DNA of 64,000 nucleotides from Candidatus Frackibacter sp. WG13 (GCF_900114655.1 NZ_FOTT01000002.1:155384-219383), one strand, 5' to 3'. Shown: positions 16,888 to 26,239, counted from the stretch's first letter. Numbers and translations are program-made. Notes: generated by a model from the sequence alone, not told the origin.

Positions 16888-18272
16888 TGTTTACCTTCTT
16901 ACATAGATTTAAAAAGATATCATGGCGGTTGACGCTGATTTATGCGATTATCTTCTTAATGGTCTTAATGCTATTAAATTTGATTATTCAAAACGGGGTA
17001 GAGTATTTATTGTTAAAAGATGTTCATCAAGAGTTTAGACATATAGGCCAACAGATTTCTAAGGAATTAACGCAAGAGCTTAAGGAAAATCAAACCGACA
17101 TAACCAAATTGGACTTAGTAGAAGATTTTAGGATTTTTTCTACCAATTTAGCAGCCAAAGTAACGGATGCTGATGGTGATTTAATTGATGTTTCTAAAGA
17201 ATTGGAGAATATTGAATTGCCACAAGGAGTTAAACCGAATCAATTCACTGAATTTAGTACCAAAGGGAAAGAATTTTTATATCTTAAAAAATTAGTGCAA
17301 TATCAAGGTCAGCACTTAATTCAATTAGAAATGGTAAGAGATATAACTTCCTTAGAAAGAACCGAGGATATTTTGGGATTTATTATTTTGATTACTACTA
17401 TGTTAGGTGCGGTCTTTTCAATATTGAGTGGGTTGTTTATGACCCGGCAGATTTTAGCGCCGATCGAAAGTATTATAGAAACGGTAAATAAAATCAGTAT
17501 CGGAAATTTACAAGACCGTTTGAAAGTTAGAGATGTAGACGATGAATTAAGTCGTTTAGCTAAGACATTTAATCAGATGTTATCTAGACTAGAAGAAGCA
17601 GTTAAGAGACAAAGAAGATTTATAGGTGATGCTTCACATGAATTACGTACTCCGATATCTGTCATTCAAGGATATATTAATTTATTAGATAGATGGGGAG
17701 CGGAAGATAAAGAAGTTTTAGAGGAAGCAATTACCGCTATTAAGGATGAAACTGAAAACATGTCTGAGCTAATCGAAAAGTTACTCCTAATTGCTAAAGG
17801 AGAAGAAAGACAGCATATAGAAAAACAAGAGATTGCTTGGGAGCGATTAATGAGTGAAGTGGCGCAGGAGTCTAGATTGAGAGCACCTGAATTGAAAATA
17901 AAGGTCGTGAAAAACCCAAGTATCAATTTAAAAGGAGATCGTAATTTACTTAAGCAGATGTTAAGGATTTTTTTAGATAATAGTATTAAATATACGCCAG
18001 ATGATGGGAAGATTACTTTAAGTACTGTAGACAAAGGTGAAAATATAGAAATTAGAGTTAAAGATAGCGGTATTGGAATAGCTAAAAAAGATCTTGCTAA
18101 TATCTTTGATAGGTTTTATCGGGTAGATGAAGCTAGAAGTAAGAGACAAGGTGGTCATGGTTTAGGTTTAGCAATTGCTCAAGAGATTGTCAAGGTGCAT
18201 CAAGGAGAGATAGACATCAAGAGTAAGCCAGGAGTAGGAACTATAGTAATAGTTAAGTTACCCAAACAATAA
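16887..18272 (+). CDS. membrane sensor histidine kinase
   Basis: 461 residues. Two membrane segments (about 13-36 and 162-185) bracket a ~125-residue extracytoplasmic sensor. HAMP follows (~186-240), then the H-box GDASHELRTPISVIQGY with H251 as phospho-acceptor. The HATPase domain has N in FLDNSIKY and glycine boxes KDSGIGIAKKDL and QGGHGLGLAIAQEI. It is coupled to the regulator upstream by a TAATG overlap. The next genes, past a terminator, are ArnT-like, so the pair may sense envelope stress or cationic peptides as PmrAB does; that link is inference. Confidence 0.93.
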   Translation: MFTFLHRFKKISWRLTLIYAIIFLMVLMLLNLIIQNGVEYLLLKDVHQEFRHIGQQISKELTQELKENQTDITKLDLVEDFRIFSTNLAAKVTDADGDLIDVSKELENIELPQGVKPNQFTEFSTKGKEFLYLKKLVQYQGQHLIQLEMVRDITSLERTEDILGFIILITTMLGAVFSILSGLFMTRQILAPIESIIETVNKISIGNLQDRLKVRDVDDELSRLAKTFNQMLSRLEEAVKRQRRFIGDASHELRTPISVIQGYINLLDRWGAEDKEVLEEAITAIKDETENMSELIEKLLLIAKGEERQHIEKQEIAWERLMSEVAQESRLRAPELKIKVVKNPSINLKGDRNLLKQMLRIFLDNSIKYTPDDGKITLSTVDKGENIEIRVKDSGIGIAKKDLANIFDRFYRVDEARSKRQGGHGLGLAIAQEIVKVHQGEIDIKSKPGVGTIVIVKLPKQ

Positions 18273-18300
18273 TCCTCAAAAGGGGTTGTTGTTTTTTATT
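18265..18300 (+). terminator. intrinsic terminator after the two-component system
   Basis: The hairpin arms AACAATAATCC and GGGGTTGTTGTT pair with G-U wobbles around TCAAAA and are followed by TTTTTATTTT. The left arm overlaps the kinase stop codon. Confidence 0.75.
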
Positions 18301-18402
18301 TTCTAATCAAATTTTAATCTTTTTTTAATAGCTAACTAATGTTAGACCGTTAGAATATAGATGGGATAGTTTAGAACGAGAAAATTTAAGGAGAGAATGG
18401 AG

Positions 18403-20025
18403 ATGCAGTCTAGTCTATTACTATCAAAAAGAAGTATCATTTATATTCTAATCTTAGTTTTAGCTTGTGGGATTTTATATTTGCCCTCCACGGTCAATCG
18501 AGATTTACATGGAAAAGAAGAATTAAAATACGTGGAAGTTGCGCGTGAGATGGCAGCAGGTGGAACGTGGTTAGTACCTCATTTTGGTGGCGAATTTTAT
18601 GCTGATAAACCACCGGTCTATTTTTGGATTTTGAACCTCAGTAAGCTGATTTTTGGTACTTATTCAACTTTAGCGATGGCCTTGCCGAGTATATTGGCTA
18701 GTATTATCATTGTTTTATTAACCTTTTGGTTAGGCTGTAAGTTACTGAATGAAAAGTACGCTTTTTTAGCCGGGTTGATATTAATGACCAGCTTATTATT
18801 CTTTGGATTATCAATAATTGTTAGAATGGATTTATTGATGGAAATCTTTATTATGGCTACTTTAATTTCTTTTTATTTTGGTTATAGCAGTTATAAAGGG
18901 AGCAGGGCTAAGAAAAAATATTATTTTTTGCTCTATCTATTTATGGGATTAGCTACGACGATTAAAGGACCGGCGGGATTTTTGGTTCCGTTAGTAGTGA
19001 TTCCGACATTTCTATTAGTAGAAAAAAATTTAGCCGAATTAAAAGAGATGGAGTTAAAAAAAGGCTTGGGGCTTTTTTTAGGAGTAGTTTTGTTATGGAT
19101 AGTACCGGCTCTCATTAGCGGAGGGAAAGATTACGCTTATCAATTATTAGTAGTGCAAACTTTTGGACGAGCTCTTAATTCATTTGCGCATGCTCGGCCG
19201 TTTTATTACTATTTAATGACGTATCCGGTGACATTTTTGCCGTGGACTTTCTTCTTAATTAGTAGTTTTATTTATTTGATTAAAAATAGGGGTACTTTAA
19301 GATGGGAGGTTAAATTTTTATTAGTCTGGTTTTGGTTACCGTTTATTTTATTTTCCTTAATTAGTGGTAAATTAGTAATTTATCTATTACCTATTTATCC
19401 AGCGGCTGTTTTGTTAGTAGCTCATCTATTTAAAGAGATTATTTCCGGTAAAGCTAGCAAGAAATTCATAGTCGTTCCGGCTCTTTTAACATTGGTTATG
19501 TTAGGCGGGGGCGGGTTAGCCTTACCACAATCAGTATCAGGAATTACTTTGAGTTCTGGATTGAGACCAGCGATTATTTCTTTTTTGGTGATTGGTTTAA
19601 TCGGATTGATTATTTTATTAAAAAAGCGGTATTATTTAGTTCCGTGTATGATTGTTTTAATGTTGGGAATTTTCATCTTGAACTTTTCAATAACTACTGT
19701 TCCAGCTTTAAGTCAAGATTATACTATGAAACCGTTAGCTATTAAATTAAAGGAATTTAAAACACAAAAAAAGGTAACGAACTTAGTTGCCTATCGATAT
19801 AATGAAGTGGATGCTTTAGCAGTTTATACTAATGTTTTTGTTAAAGAGATTAATAATCAGCAGGCAATGATAGATTATTTTCACCAAAAAGATAAAGTAT
19901 TGGCAGTGATCCAACAGGACCAATGGCCTAAATTAAAGAAAAGATTACCTAGCGGAATTAGTCGAATATATTCGTCTAATGGATATTTGTTAATCTATTA
20001 TCAAACAGAATCTGATAGTAATTGA
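18403..20025 (+). CDS. ArnT-like GT39-family lipid-linked glycosyltransferase, copy 1
   Basis: 540-residue polytopic membrane protein of the PMT/ArnT family. The first segment is followed by LPSTVNRDLHGKEELKYVEV, the periplasmic loop that carries the family's catalytic acidic residue, and FGGEFYADKPPVYFW. About 11-12 membrane segments follow, then a ~100-residue soluble periplasmic C-terminal domain. ArnT enzymes move a sugar such as aminoarabinose from undecaprenyl phosphate to lipid A. The ATG at 18403 is chosen because AAGGAGAG lies 7 nt upstream; the ATG at 18397 overlaps the site. Four genes later there is a close paralogue. Confidence 0.85.
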   Translation: MQSSLLLSKRSIIYILILVLACGILYLPSTVNRDLHGKEELKYVEVAREMAAGGTWLVPHFGGEFYADKPPVYFWILNLSKLIFGTYSTLAMALPSILASIIIVLLTFWLGCKLLNEKYAFLAGLILMTSLLFFGLSIIVRMDLLMEIFIMATLISFYFGYSSYKGSRAKKKYYFLLYLFMGLATTIKGPAGFLVPLVVIPTFLLVEKNLAELKEMELKKGLGLFLGVVLLWIVPALISGGKDYAYQLLVVQTFGRALNSFAHARPFYYYLMTYPVTFLPWTFFLISSFIYLIKNRGTLRWEVKFLLVWFWLPFILFSLISGKLVIYLLPIYPAAVLLVAHLFKEIISGKASKKFIVVPALLTLVMLGGGGLALPQSVSGITLSSGLRPAIISFLVIGLIGLIILLKKRYYLVPCMIVLMLGIFILNFSITTVPALSQDYTMKPLAIKLKEFKTQKKVTNLVAYRYNEVDALAVYTNVFVKEINNQQAMIDYFHQKDKVLAVIQQDQWPKLKKRLPSGISRIYSSNGYLLIYYQTESDSN

Positions 20026-20109
20026 AAGTTATTGATTAAAGGTGGATAGCAGGATTTTTAAAAGGAGTATTGAAATAATAATGGTGTGGTTTGGAAAAGG
20101 AGGAAATCA

Positions 20110-20838
20110 ATGATGAAAGAATATGAAGTAGAATTATCAGTAGTTTCTCCAGTTTATAACGAATACGATAATTTAATTCCGCTAACCGATCGAATTAGAG
20201 AGGTTCTTGAAGATGAGATAGATTCTTTTGAAATTGTGTATGTTGATGATGGGAGTACTGATGGAAGTAGTGAACTTTTAGATGAATTAGCTGCTAGATA
20301 TGAGGAAGTTAAGGTATATCATTTTACAGAAAATAACGGACAGACAGCTGCTTTTGCTGCGGCGTTTGAGAAGGCTACTGGCCGTTTAGTGGCAACTTTA
20401 GATGCTGATTTGCAGGTTGATCCAGCTGATATTCTTAAACTCTTACCACGCAGTGAAGACCATGATGTAGTCTGTGGAATTAGAGAAGATCGACAGGATA
20501 CTTGGGTTAAAAAACTTTCTTCAAAGATTGCTAATGGAGTTAGAAATAGATTAACTCATGAAGATATAGTAGATACTGGTTGTCCTTTGAAGTTATTTAA
20601 ACAGGAAGTTGTCAAGGAGTACTATTTATTTGAGGGAATGCATCGTTTCTTCCCTACTTTAGCTAAGTTGAATGGTTATAAAGTAGCAGAGGTGCCGGTT
20701 AATCATTTTTCTCGGAGACATGGTGAATCAAAATACGGAATCAATAATAGATTGTGGAAAGGATTAATTGATACTTTGGCTGTGAGATGGATGCAAAAAC
20801 GAAATATAGACTACACAATTAAGGAGGAGACCGAATAA
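20110..20838 (+). CDS. GT2 polyprenyl-phosphate glycosyltransferase (ArnC/DPM1-like)
   Basis: 242 residues from the ATG at 20110, which has AAAAGGAGGAAATCA upstream. GT-A fold: SVVSPVYNEYDNL, the VDDGSTDGSSELLDEL metal/nucleotide site, ATLDADLQVDPADI (DAD), then GCPLKLFKQ and HFSRRHGESKYG. There is no C-terminal membrane pair as in ArnC, so it is cytosolic or peripheral. It probably makes the undecaprenyl-phosphate sugar used by the neighbouring ArnT-like transferases. A sigma-H-like box pair (AGGATTT, then GAAATAAT) lies just upstream at about 20052-20080. Confidence 0.87.
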   Translation: MMKEYEVELSVVSPVYNEYDNLIPLTDRIREVLEDEIDSFEIVYVDDGSTDGSSELLDELAARYEEVKVYHFTENNGQTAAFAAAFEKATGRLVATLDADLQVDPADILKLLPRSEDHDVVCGIREDRQDTWVKKLSSKIANGVRNRLTHEDIVDTGCPLKLFKQEVVKEYYLFEGMHRFFPTLAKLNGYKVAEVPVNHFSRRHGESKYGINNRLWKGLIDTLAVRWMQKRNIDYTIKEETE

Positions 20839-21122
20839 TGGCAATAGGTTGGGTGATTGTAGGTTTTATCGGACAGGCTATGTTCTCATTAAGGTTTATA
20901 ATCCAATGGTTAGCTTCAGAAAAAGCCAAACAAAGTGTAATTCCTACTGCTTTTTGGTACTTCAGTATCTTAGGGAGTTTAACCTTATTAACTTATGCTA
21001 TTCATCGGCGGGACCCGGTCTTTATAGTGGGGCAAGCGACTGGTTCTTTCATTTATTTAAGAAACTTGACCTTAATTAAGAAGAATAAAGGGGAAACAGT
21101 AACTGATCAGGAATTAGAATAA
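20838..21122 (+). CDS. LAB_N-domain small membrane protein
   Basis: 94 residues with three membrane segments. Motifs such as GFIGQAMFSLRFIIQWLASE, FWYFSILGSL and GQATGSFIYLRNL match the domain found at the N-terminus of some LpxB proteins (LAB_N) and as free-standing proteins. Its start overlaps the GT2 stop by one base (TAATGG). Stand-alone LAB_N proteins commonly sit next to ArnC-like GT2 and ArnT-like genes and have been suggested to take part in lipid-linked sugar handling. The family match is confident; the role is inferred from neighbours. Confidence 0.82.
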   Translation: MAIGWVIVGFIGQAMFSLRFIIQWLASEKAKQSVIPTAFWYFSILGSLTLLTYAIHRRDPVFIVGQATGSFIYLRNLTLIKKNKGETVTDQELE

Positions 21123-21153
21123 GAATCTAAATAAAAAGAGGTGAAAAAGTAGG

Positions 21154-22764
21154 ATGGAGTTAAGTCTATCTAAACGGAGTCTTATTTATATTTTATTATT
21201 AGTTATATTCTGTGGTATTCTATATTTACCATCTACAGTTAACCGAGATTTGCATTATAGAGATGAATTGCGATATGTAGAGGTTGCGCGTGAAATGGCA
21301 GCTGCTGGAACGTGGTTAGTTCCTCATTTTGGGGGTGAGTTTTATTCCGATAAACCACCGTTCTATTTTTGGGTGTTAAATTTGAGCAAATCTATCTTTG
21401 GAAGATATTCAACGTTAGCTATGGTGTTACCAAGTATAATGGCCGCAATAATTATAGTTTTATTAACATCGCATTTCGGCAAGGTGATTTTAGGGGAGAA
21501 ATATTCCCTACTGCCAGGGTTAATATTGGCTACTACGTTACTATTTTCGGGGTTAGCGATCTTTGTTCGGATGGATTTGTTAATGGCGATCTTCATTATC
21601 GGAGCTTTGCTTTCATTTTATATGGGCTATCAGACGAAGGATGACGACCGAATAAAAGGGAGATACTACCTTTTAGTCTATTTATTAATGGGAATTGCGA
21701 CCGCTATTAAAGGACCAGCTGGTTTTTTGGTCCCGTTAGTGGTGATTCCGGGTTTTATTATATTAGATGGCAATTTGGCTGAGTTTAAACGACTTAAGTT
21801 AGGTAAAGGTTTGGGAGTCTTCTTAGGTGTTATCTTGCTTTGGTTGGTTCCGGCAGTGATTAGTGGCGGGAAGGAGTATGCTTATCAGTTATTAGTGGTG
21901 CAAACTTTTGGACGAGCAGTCAATTCTTTTGCTCATAATAAACCGTTTTATTATTATTTAATGACGTTACCGGCGACAACCTTTCCATGGTCACCGCTTT
22001 TGATTTCTAGTTTTATTTACTTTATTAAGCAGAGAAAAGAGATTACAACTGATGTTAAGTTTCTGTTGGCTTGGTTTTGGCTGCCTTTAATTCTCTTTTC
22101 GTTATTTAGTGGTAAGCTAGTCTTTTATTTATTACCGATTTATCCGGCAGCTGCTCTTTTAGTAGCTTATTTGTGTCAGAAGGTAATTAAAGGAGAGGCA
22201 AATAGTAAATTTTTGAGTATACCAGTAGTGTTGACGATTTGTGCTTTTATTGCAATTGGGGCAGCAATACCAAAGTCGGCCGAAGGAATAGCTCTGCGAG
22301 CTTTGATGAATCCAGCTCGAATTTCTTTTATGATTTTAGGAATATTTGGTCTGTTTTTAATCTTTAAGAAGAAGTATTATTGGACGCCATACTTGATTAG
22401 TCTTTTGGTCTTGATTTTTATCTTTAATTTCTCCGTAGCGGTAGTACCGTTGGCAAGTAAAGGATATACTAAAAGACCGATTGCTAATAAGTTGAAACAG
22501 TTTCGAGAAGAAAAGGGAGTTAAGAATATCGTTGGTTTTAATTATGGAGAACCAGAATCTCTAGCTGTTTATACCGGTTTTTTGATTCATGATATCAATA
22601 GTAAAACAAAATTAGTTAATTATTTTCAACAAAGAAATGAGGCATTAGCTATAATGGACCAAAGTGCTTGGCAACAGGTCCATAAAGTGTTACCGATGGG
22701 AGCTAAGAAAGTTTATTCATCGAATGATTACACACTCATTTATTATGAAGGTCAAGACAAGTAA
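21154..22764 (+). CDS. ArnT-like GT39-family glycosyltransferase, copy 2
   Basis: 536 residues, clearly paralogous to the gene at 18403 over its full length: it shares LPSTVNRDLHYRDELRYVEV, FGGEFYSDKPPFYFW, TAIKGPAGFLVPLVVIPGF and LLVVQTFGRAVNSFAHNKPF. About 11-12 membrane segments and a periplasmic C-terminal domain. ATG start with AAAGAGGTGAAA upstream. The two ArnT copies flanking one GT2/LAB_N pair suggest one lipid-linked donor sugar used on two acceptors or positions. No terminator is seen right after it. Confidence 0.85.
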   Translation: MELSLSKRSLIYILLLVIFCGILYLPSTVNRDLHYRDELRYVEVAREMAAAGTWLVPHFGGEFYSDKPPFYFWVLNLSKSIFGRYSTLAMVLPSIMAAIIIVLLTSHFGKVILGEKYSLLPGLILATTLLFSGLAIFVRMDLLMAIFIIGALLSFYMGYQTKDDDRIKGRYYLLVYLLMGIATAIKGPAGFLVPLVVIPGFIILDGNLAEFKRLKLGKGLGVFLGVILLWLVPAVISGGKEYAYQLLVVQTFGRAVNSFAHNKPFYYYLMTLPATTFPWSPLLISSFIYFIKQRKEITTDVKFLLAWFWLPLILFSLFSGKLVFYLLPIYPAAALLVAYLCQKVIKGEANSKFLSIPVVLTICAFIAIGAAIPKSAEGIALRALMNPARISFMILGIFGLFLIFKKKYYWTPYLISLLVLIFIFNFSVAVVPLASKGYTKRPIANKLKQFREEKGVKNIVGFNYGEPESLAVYTGFLIHDINSKTKLVNYFQQRNEALAIMDQSAWQQVHKVLPMGAKKVYSSNDYTLIYYEGQDK

Positions 22765-22794
22765 GAATTAAGATAGGTAATTAGTTAGTATTGT

Positions 22795-22823
22795 TTGACA
22801 AATAAAGATGATTATGGTATATT
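22795..22823 (+). promoter_or_regulatory. sigma-70-type promoter of the exopolysaccharide operon
   Basis: TTGACA (22795-22800), a 17-nt spacer and TATATT (22818-22823). This is a near-consensus housekeeping promoter about 100 nt before the wza-like gene. Confidence 0.8.
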
Positions 22824-22862
22824 AATAAAGGATCCGTTGTGGAGCCTTTATTTTTATTTATA
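22823..22862 (+). terminator. hairpin with T-rich tail right after the promoter (possible attenuator)
   Basis: AATAAAGG-A-TCC pairs with GGA-G-CCTTTATT around GTTGT, followed by TTTTATTTATA. It begins at the expected transcription start of the 22795 promoter, about 60 nt before the next gene, so it may be a transcription attenuator or the end of readthrough from upstream. Confidence 0.6.
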
Positions 22863-22920
22863 TATGTAAAAAAATGTAATGTGTCGCTTTATAGAAAATA
22901 TGATTGCCTAGGGGGGAATT

Positions 22921-23781
22921 ATGGTGCGTAGGGTAAGTTTAGTGTTAGGTATTTTAATCTTGATGGTCTTGATTAATTCAGTAGGAATATGGGCTAATGA
23001 TTATAAATTAAGTGTTGATGACCAGCTTTTTATTTCTGTCTGGGGGCATCCAGACCTGCAGCGGCAAACAGTAGTGGGGCCAGATGGTAAAATAAACTTT
23101 CCGCTAGTAGGAGAGATTAAAGCAATAGGATTGACAGTGAAAGAACTGACTAAGGTGCTTGATACTAGATTGCGTCAGTATATTAAATTACAGGAAGCGC
23201 AAGTTAATGTAGCTTTAGAGAAGTATCAAAGGTTTAGAGTCACAGTATTAGGTGAAGTTAATAGACCGGGTACATATCAACTGCAAAAAGGGAAGCGAAT
23301 ATTAGATGCTATTTCTTTTGCAGGTGGAGTTAATCAATTAGCTGATTTGGCACATGTAAAATTAACACGAAATAATAAGTCCTTACTAATAGAGTTGGAG
23401 TCATTATTAAATGGGGATAATACTTTGCAAAATTATAAATTAGAAGATGGAGATGTTTTATATATCCCCGAGGATACTATTGAGGTTACGGTTTTAGGGG
23501 AAGTAAGAAAAGCAGGCAAATATAAGTTGAAGCGAGGAGTGCATTTAAGTGACTTGATCGCTCAAGCCGGAGGATTGACCGATAGAGCTAGCAATAAAGC
23601 TAAATATATTTCCGGAAAGAGAACTGAAAGTTTAGAGTTAGCCAAGATATTTAATAAAAAGTCTAATAATCCTAATTTAAAAAATGGAGACACGGTCTAT
23701 ATTCCGAAGACAAAGTATGATTGGCAACGATTTTTCTTCTTTGTAGGTGGGTTGAATTCATTGAAAGATCTTTTGAATTAA
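22921..23781 (+). CDS. polysaccharide export protein (Wza/Poly_export with SLBB domains)
   Basis: 286 residues. Signal segment at residues 5-25, without a lipobox cysteine. The Poly_export domain starts YKLSVDDQLFISVWGHPDL and continues GPDGKINFPLVGEIKAIGLT. Two SLBB repeats follow: VTVLGEVNRPGTYQLQKG and VTVLGEVRKAGKYKLKRG. Wza-type proteins form the outer-membrane exit channel for exopolysaccharide. ATG start after CCTAGGGGGGAATT. It is the first gene of an export/polymerisation set that continues after a 253-nt gap holding a large inverted repeat. Confidence 0.9.
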   Translation: MVRRVSLVLGILILMVLINSVGIWANDYKLSVDDQLFISVWGHPDLQRQTVVGPDGKINFPLVGEIKAIGLTVKELTKVLDTRLRQYIKLQEAQVNVALEKYQRFRVTVLGEVNRPGTYQLQKGKRILDAISFAGGVNQLADLAHVKLTRNNKSLLIELESLLNGDNTLQNYKLEDGDVLYIPEDTIEVTVLGEVRKAGKYKLKRGVHLSDLIAQAGGLTDRASNKAKYISGKRTESLELAKIFNKKSNNPNLKNGDTVYIPKTKYDWQRFFFFVGGLNSLKDLLN

Positions 23782-23823
23782 ATAAATACTATCGGGCAAA
23801 CAAGATTGATATCTAAGATGTTT

Positions 23824-23982
23824 GCATAATCAATTGATACCGCCTACGAATTCCGCTACGACTTCCTTAAAGATAAGCATGAGCTGTTTTAAACTCCCTA
23901 CGGTCAAACAAAAACAGCTTATTTATGCTTATCTTTACTCCAGTCTGCTTCATTCTAAATGGCTAACATCAATTGATTATGC
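23824..23982. repeat. nested inverted-repeat element between wza-like and wzz-like genes
   Basis: A perfect 15-bp outer pair, GCATAATCAATTGAT (23824-23838) and its complement (23968-23982), encloses a second perfect pair, AAAGATAAGCAT (23869-23880) / ATGCTTATCTTT (23925-23936). That in turn encloses GCTGTTTT (23883-23890) / AAAACAGC (23911-23918). The whole 159 nt can fold into one long broken hairpin. No coding frame of note. It could be a MITE-like element or a structured RNA in the operon leader. Confidence 0.75.
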
Positions 23983-24034
23983 TTGAAAACTAGTCTTTAG
24001 AATTGATATTACTATTAAAATTAGGAGGAAGATC

Positions 24035-25495
24035 ATGGAGCGATTAGAGGATGAGATGATAGAGATTGATTTAAGAGAATATTTTAATATAATCTGGCGA
24101 CAGAAATGGTTAATTATCGGTATCTGCATATTGGCAGTTGTAATTAGTTATGTGGTAAGTATGCAGATGCAGCGAGTTTATCAGACTTCTACTCTAGTAA
24201 TGATTAAAGAGGACCAGGGAGTTCAGAATTTATTTGATGAGAAATTATCTTTGTTAACAGGGCAGACTGATAAGGTTGCTACTTATACACAGTTGTTAAA
24301 GAGTAGGCGGATTATTGAGAAGGTTATTAAGGAATTAGATTTAAGAGAAGAAGAGACAGGAGAACTGATCGAACCTAAAGCATTAAGAGACCGAATTAGT
24401 ATTGCTGGGAATGCTGAAGATAATCTGATTAATATTACTGTGAATTATCCGGACCCAGTAACGGCGAAGAAAATAGCTAATACGTTAGTTGCTAAATTTA
24501 AAGAAGTAAACCAGCGGATAAATCAAACGGACTTACAAGGAGCAGCTGATTTTATCACTAAGCAATTAGCTACTGTCAAAGAGCAGTTGGCTAACGCTGA
24601 GGACAAGCTATTGGCTTATAAAGAAAAGAGGGGCGTTGTATTACCGACTGAACAGGCAAAAGTAACCTTAGATAAGTTGACCGAACTGGAGACATTAGCG
24701 GCTAAAACGGACGTGGAGTTAAAAGAGTATCAAGCTGGATTGCAAGAAGTAAAAAGGAGCTTGACTGGACAGAATAAGGAGATAGTCTCAACCAAGACGA
24801 TCACTAAGAATCCGATAGTTGAAAATTATCAGACTAAGTTAGCCGAATTAAAGGTTCGTTTAGCAAGCCAAAAAGAGATATATACAGATAGACATCCTAA
24901 GATAATAGCATTGAAAAGACAGATAGATGAGGTTCAGCAACGATTGAAGGCGGCGGTCAAAGAGGTAATCGGTGCTAGGACAAAGACGATTAATCCGCTC
25001 TATCAATCTTTACAAGGTAAAGTTATCGATTTGCAGACTAAGATTATAACGGTGCAAGCGAAACAAGGGCTTTATAAAGAACAGATCGATAAATTAGACG
25101 AGCAGTTAAGTTCACTACCTAAGAAGGAATTGCAGTTAACACGATTGGAACGTAAAAGTAGGGTAACTGAAAGGATATATACGATGTTAATGGAAAAAAA
25201 CGAAGAAGTTCAGATTCAAAAGGCGATGCAGACATCAGATTTAGTAGTGATTGACTCAGCGATAGTTAAAGGGATACCGATTAAGCCAAATATAAAGTTA
25301 AATATAGTGATCGCAACATTTTTAGCAGTCTTTGTTGGTATTGGCTTAGTCTTTGTATTAGAGTATTTCGATGATACGGTTAAGAGTGAGGAAGATATTG
25401 AAAGGTTAACTGGACTACCAGTATTGGGTACAATTCCTGACTTAGAACAGATCGATCATACACGGGGATATGGAAGGGGTGGAGATATTGAATAG
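24035..25495 (+). CDS. Wzz/GumC-type polysaccharide co-polymerase
   Basis: 486 residues. Wzz domain at the N-terminus with the first membrane segment at about residues 29-48. A long periplasmic coiled-coil region follows (~90-400), including the GNVR-like KKELQLTRLERKSRVTERIYTMLMEKNEE. The second membrane segment is about 425-447, with PIKPNIKLN before it and a short cytoplasmic tail. The protein sets chain length and, with the BY-kinase encoded next, controls polymerisation and export. ATG after AGGAGGAAGATC. The kinase gene overlaps its 3' end. Confidence 0.9.
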   Translation: MERLEDEMIEIDLREYFNIIWRQKWLIIGICILAVVISYVVSMQMQRVYQTSTLVMIKEDQGVQNLFDEKLSLLTGQTDKVATYTQLLKSRRIIEKVIKELDLREEETGELIEPKALRDRISIAGNAEDNLINITVNYPDPVTAKKIANTLVAKFKEVNQRINQTDLQGAADFITKQLATVKEQLANAEDKLLAYKEKRGVVLPTEQAKVTLDKLTELETLAAKTDVELKEYQAGLQEVKRSLTGQNKEIVSTKTITKNPIVENYQTKLAELKVRLASQKEIYTDRHPKIIALKRQIDEVQQRLKAAVKEVIGARTKTINPLYQSLQGKVIDLQTKIITVQAKQGLYKEQIDKLDEQLSSLPKKELQLTRLERKSRVTERIYTMLMEKNEEVQIQKAMQTSDLVVIDSAIVKGIPIKPNIKLNIVIATFLAVFVGIGLVFVLEYFDDTVKSEEDIERLTGLPVLGTIPDLEQIDHTRGYGRGGDIE

Positions 25496-26195
25496 GAAAG
25501 AAGAAATTAGAGATGATGAATTAATAACTAAATATAATCCAAAATCACCAGCAGCAGAAGCCTATCGAAGCTTACGGACTAATATTTCTTTTTTAAGTCC
25601 TGACCAACCGTTAAAAACGATAGTCTTGACAAGTAGTAATCCCGGAGAAGGCAAGTCATTAACGGTAGCTAATTTAGCGATTTCAATAGCACAGACCGGT
25701 AAGAGGGTAATTATTATTGATGCTGATTTGCGAAAACCTACCCAGTATCGATTCTTTAGGATGACTAATCATACTGGGTTGAGTAAAATTTTAACCGATA
25801 AAATAGAATTTGATGAAGGTTTGCGAACGACTAAAATAAAAGGTGTACAGTTAATTAGTAGTGGACCGATTCCACCTAATCCGGCGGAATTAATCGGTTC
25901 AGCTAAGATGAAGGAAGTAATTAAAACAGCGAGAGCAAAGGCAGATCTGGTTTTAATTGATACACCACCAGTTATTGCTGTAACTGATACTACCGTCTTA
26001 GCAGATAAAGTGGATGGCTTTGTATTAGTAGTAGCTGCACAGATGACATCTAAGGAAGTGTTGATTAAGGCAAGAGAGACTTTAGATAAAGTGCGAGCTA
26101 ATGTGATCGGTACGGTGCTTAATAGAGATACTATATATTATGGGAATGAAAAGTATTATGATTATTACTACTATGGAGAGAGGGTTAATGCATAA
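25488..26195 (+). CDS. CpsD/CapB-family bacterial tyrosine kinase
   Basis: 235 residues from the TTG at 25488 (AAGGGG 8 nt upstream); an ATG at 25470 would add six residues. Walker A is SSNPGEGKSLTVANLA, Walker A' VIIIDADLRKPTQ, Walker B LVLIDTPPV. The C-terminus carries the autophosphorylated tyrosine cluster NEKYYDYYYYGERVNA. It is a separate polypeptide from the membrane activator, as in Gram-positive CapA/CapB pairs rather than fused Wzc. It overlaps the wzz-like gene by 8 nt. Tyrosine phosphorylation cycles with the phosphatase encoded next. Confidence 0.9.
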   Translation: MNRKEEIRDDELITKYNPKSPAAEAYRSLRTNISFLSPDQPLKTIVLTSSNPGEGKSLTVANLAISIAQTGKRVIIIDADLRKPTQYRFFRMTNHTGLSKILTDKIEFDEGLRTTKIKGVQLISSGPIPPNPAELIGSAKMKEVIKTARAKADLVLIDTPPVIAVTDTTVLADKVDGFVLVVAAQMTSKEVLIKARETLDKVRANVIGTVLNRDTIYYGNEKYYDYYYYGERVNA

Positions 26196-26239
26196 AGATA
26201 GAATATAAATGCATAAAGATAATAATGAGGTGATAAATA

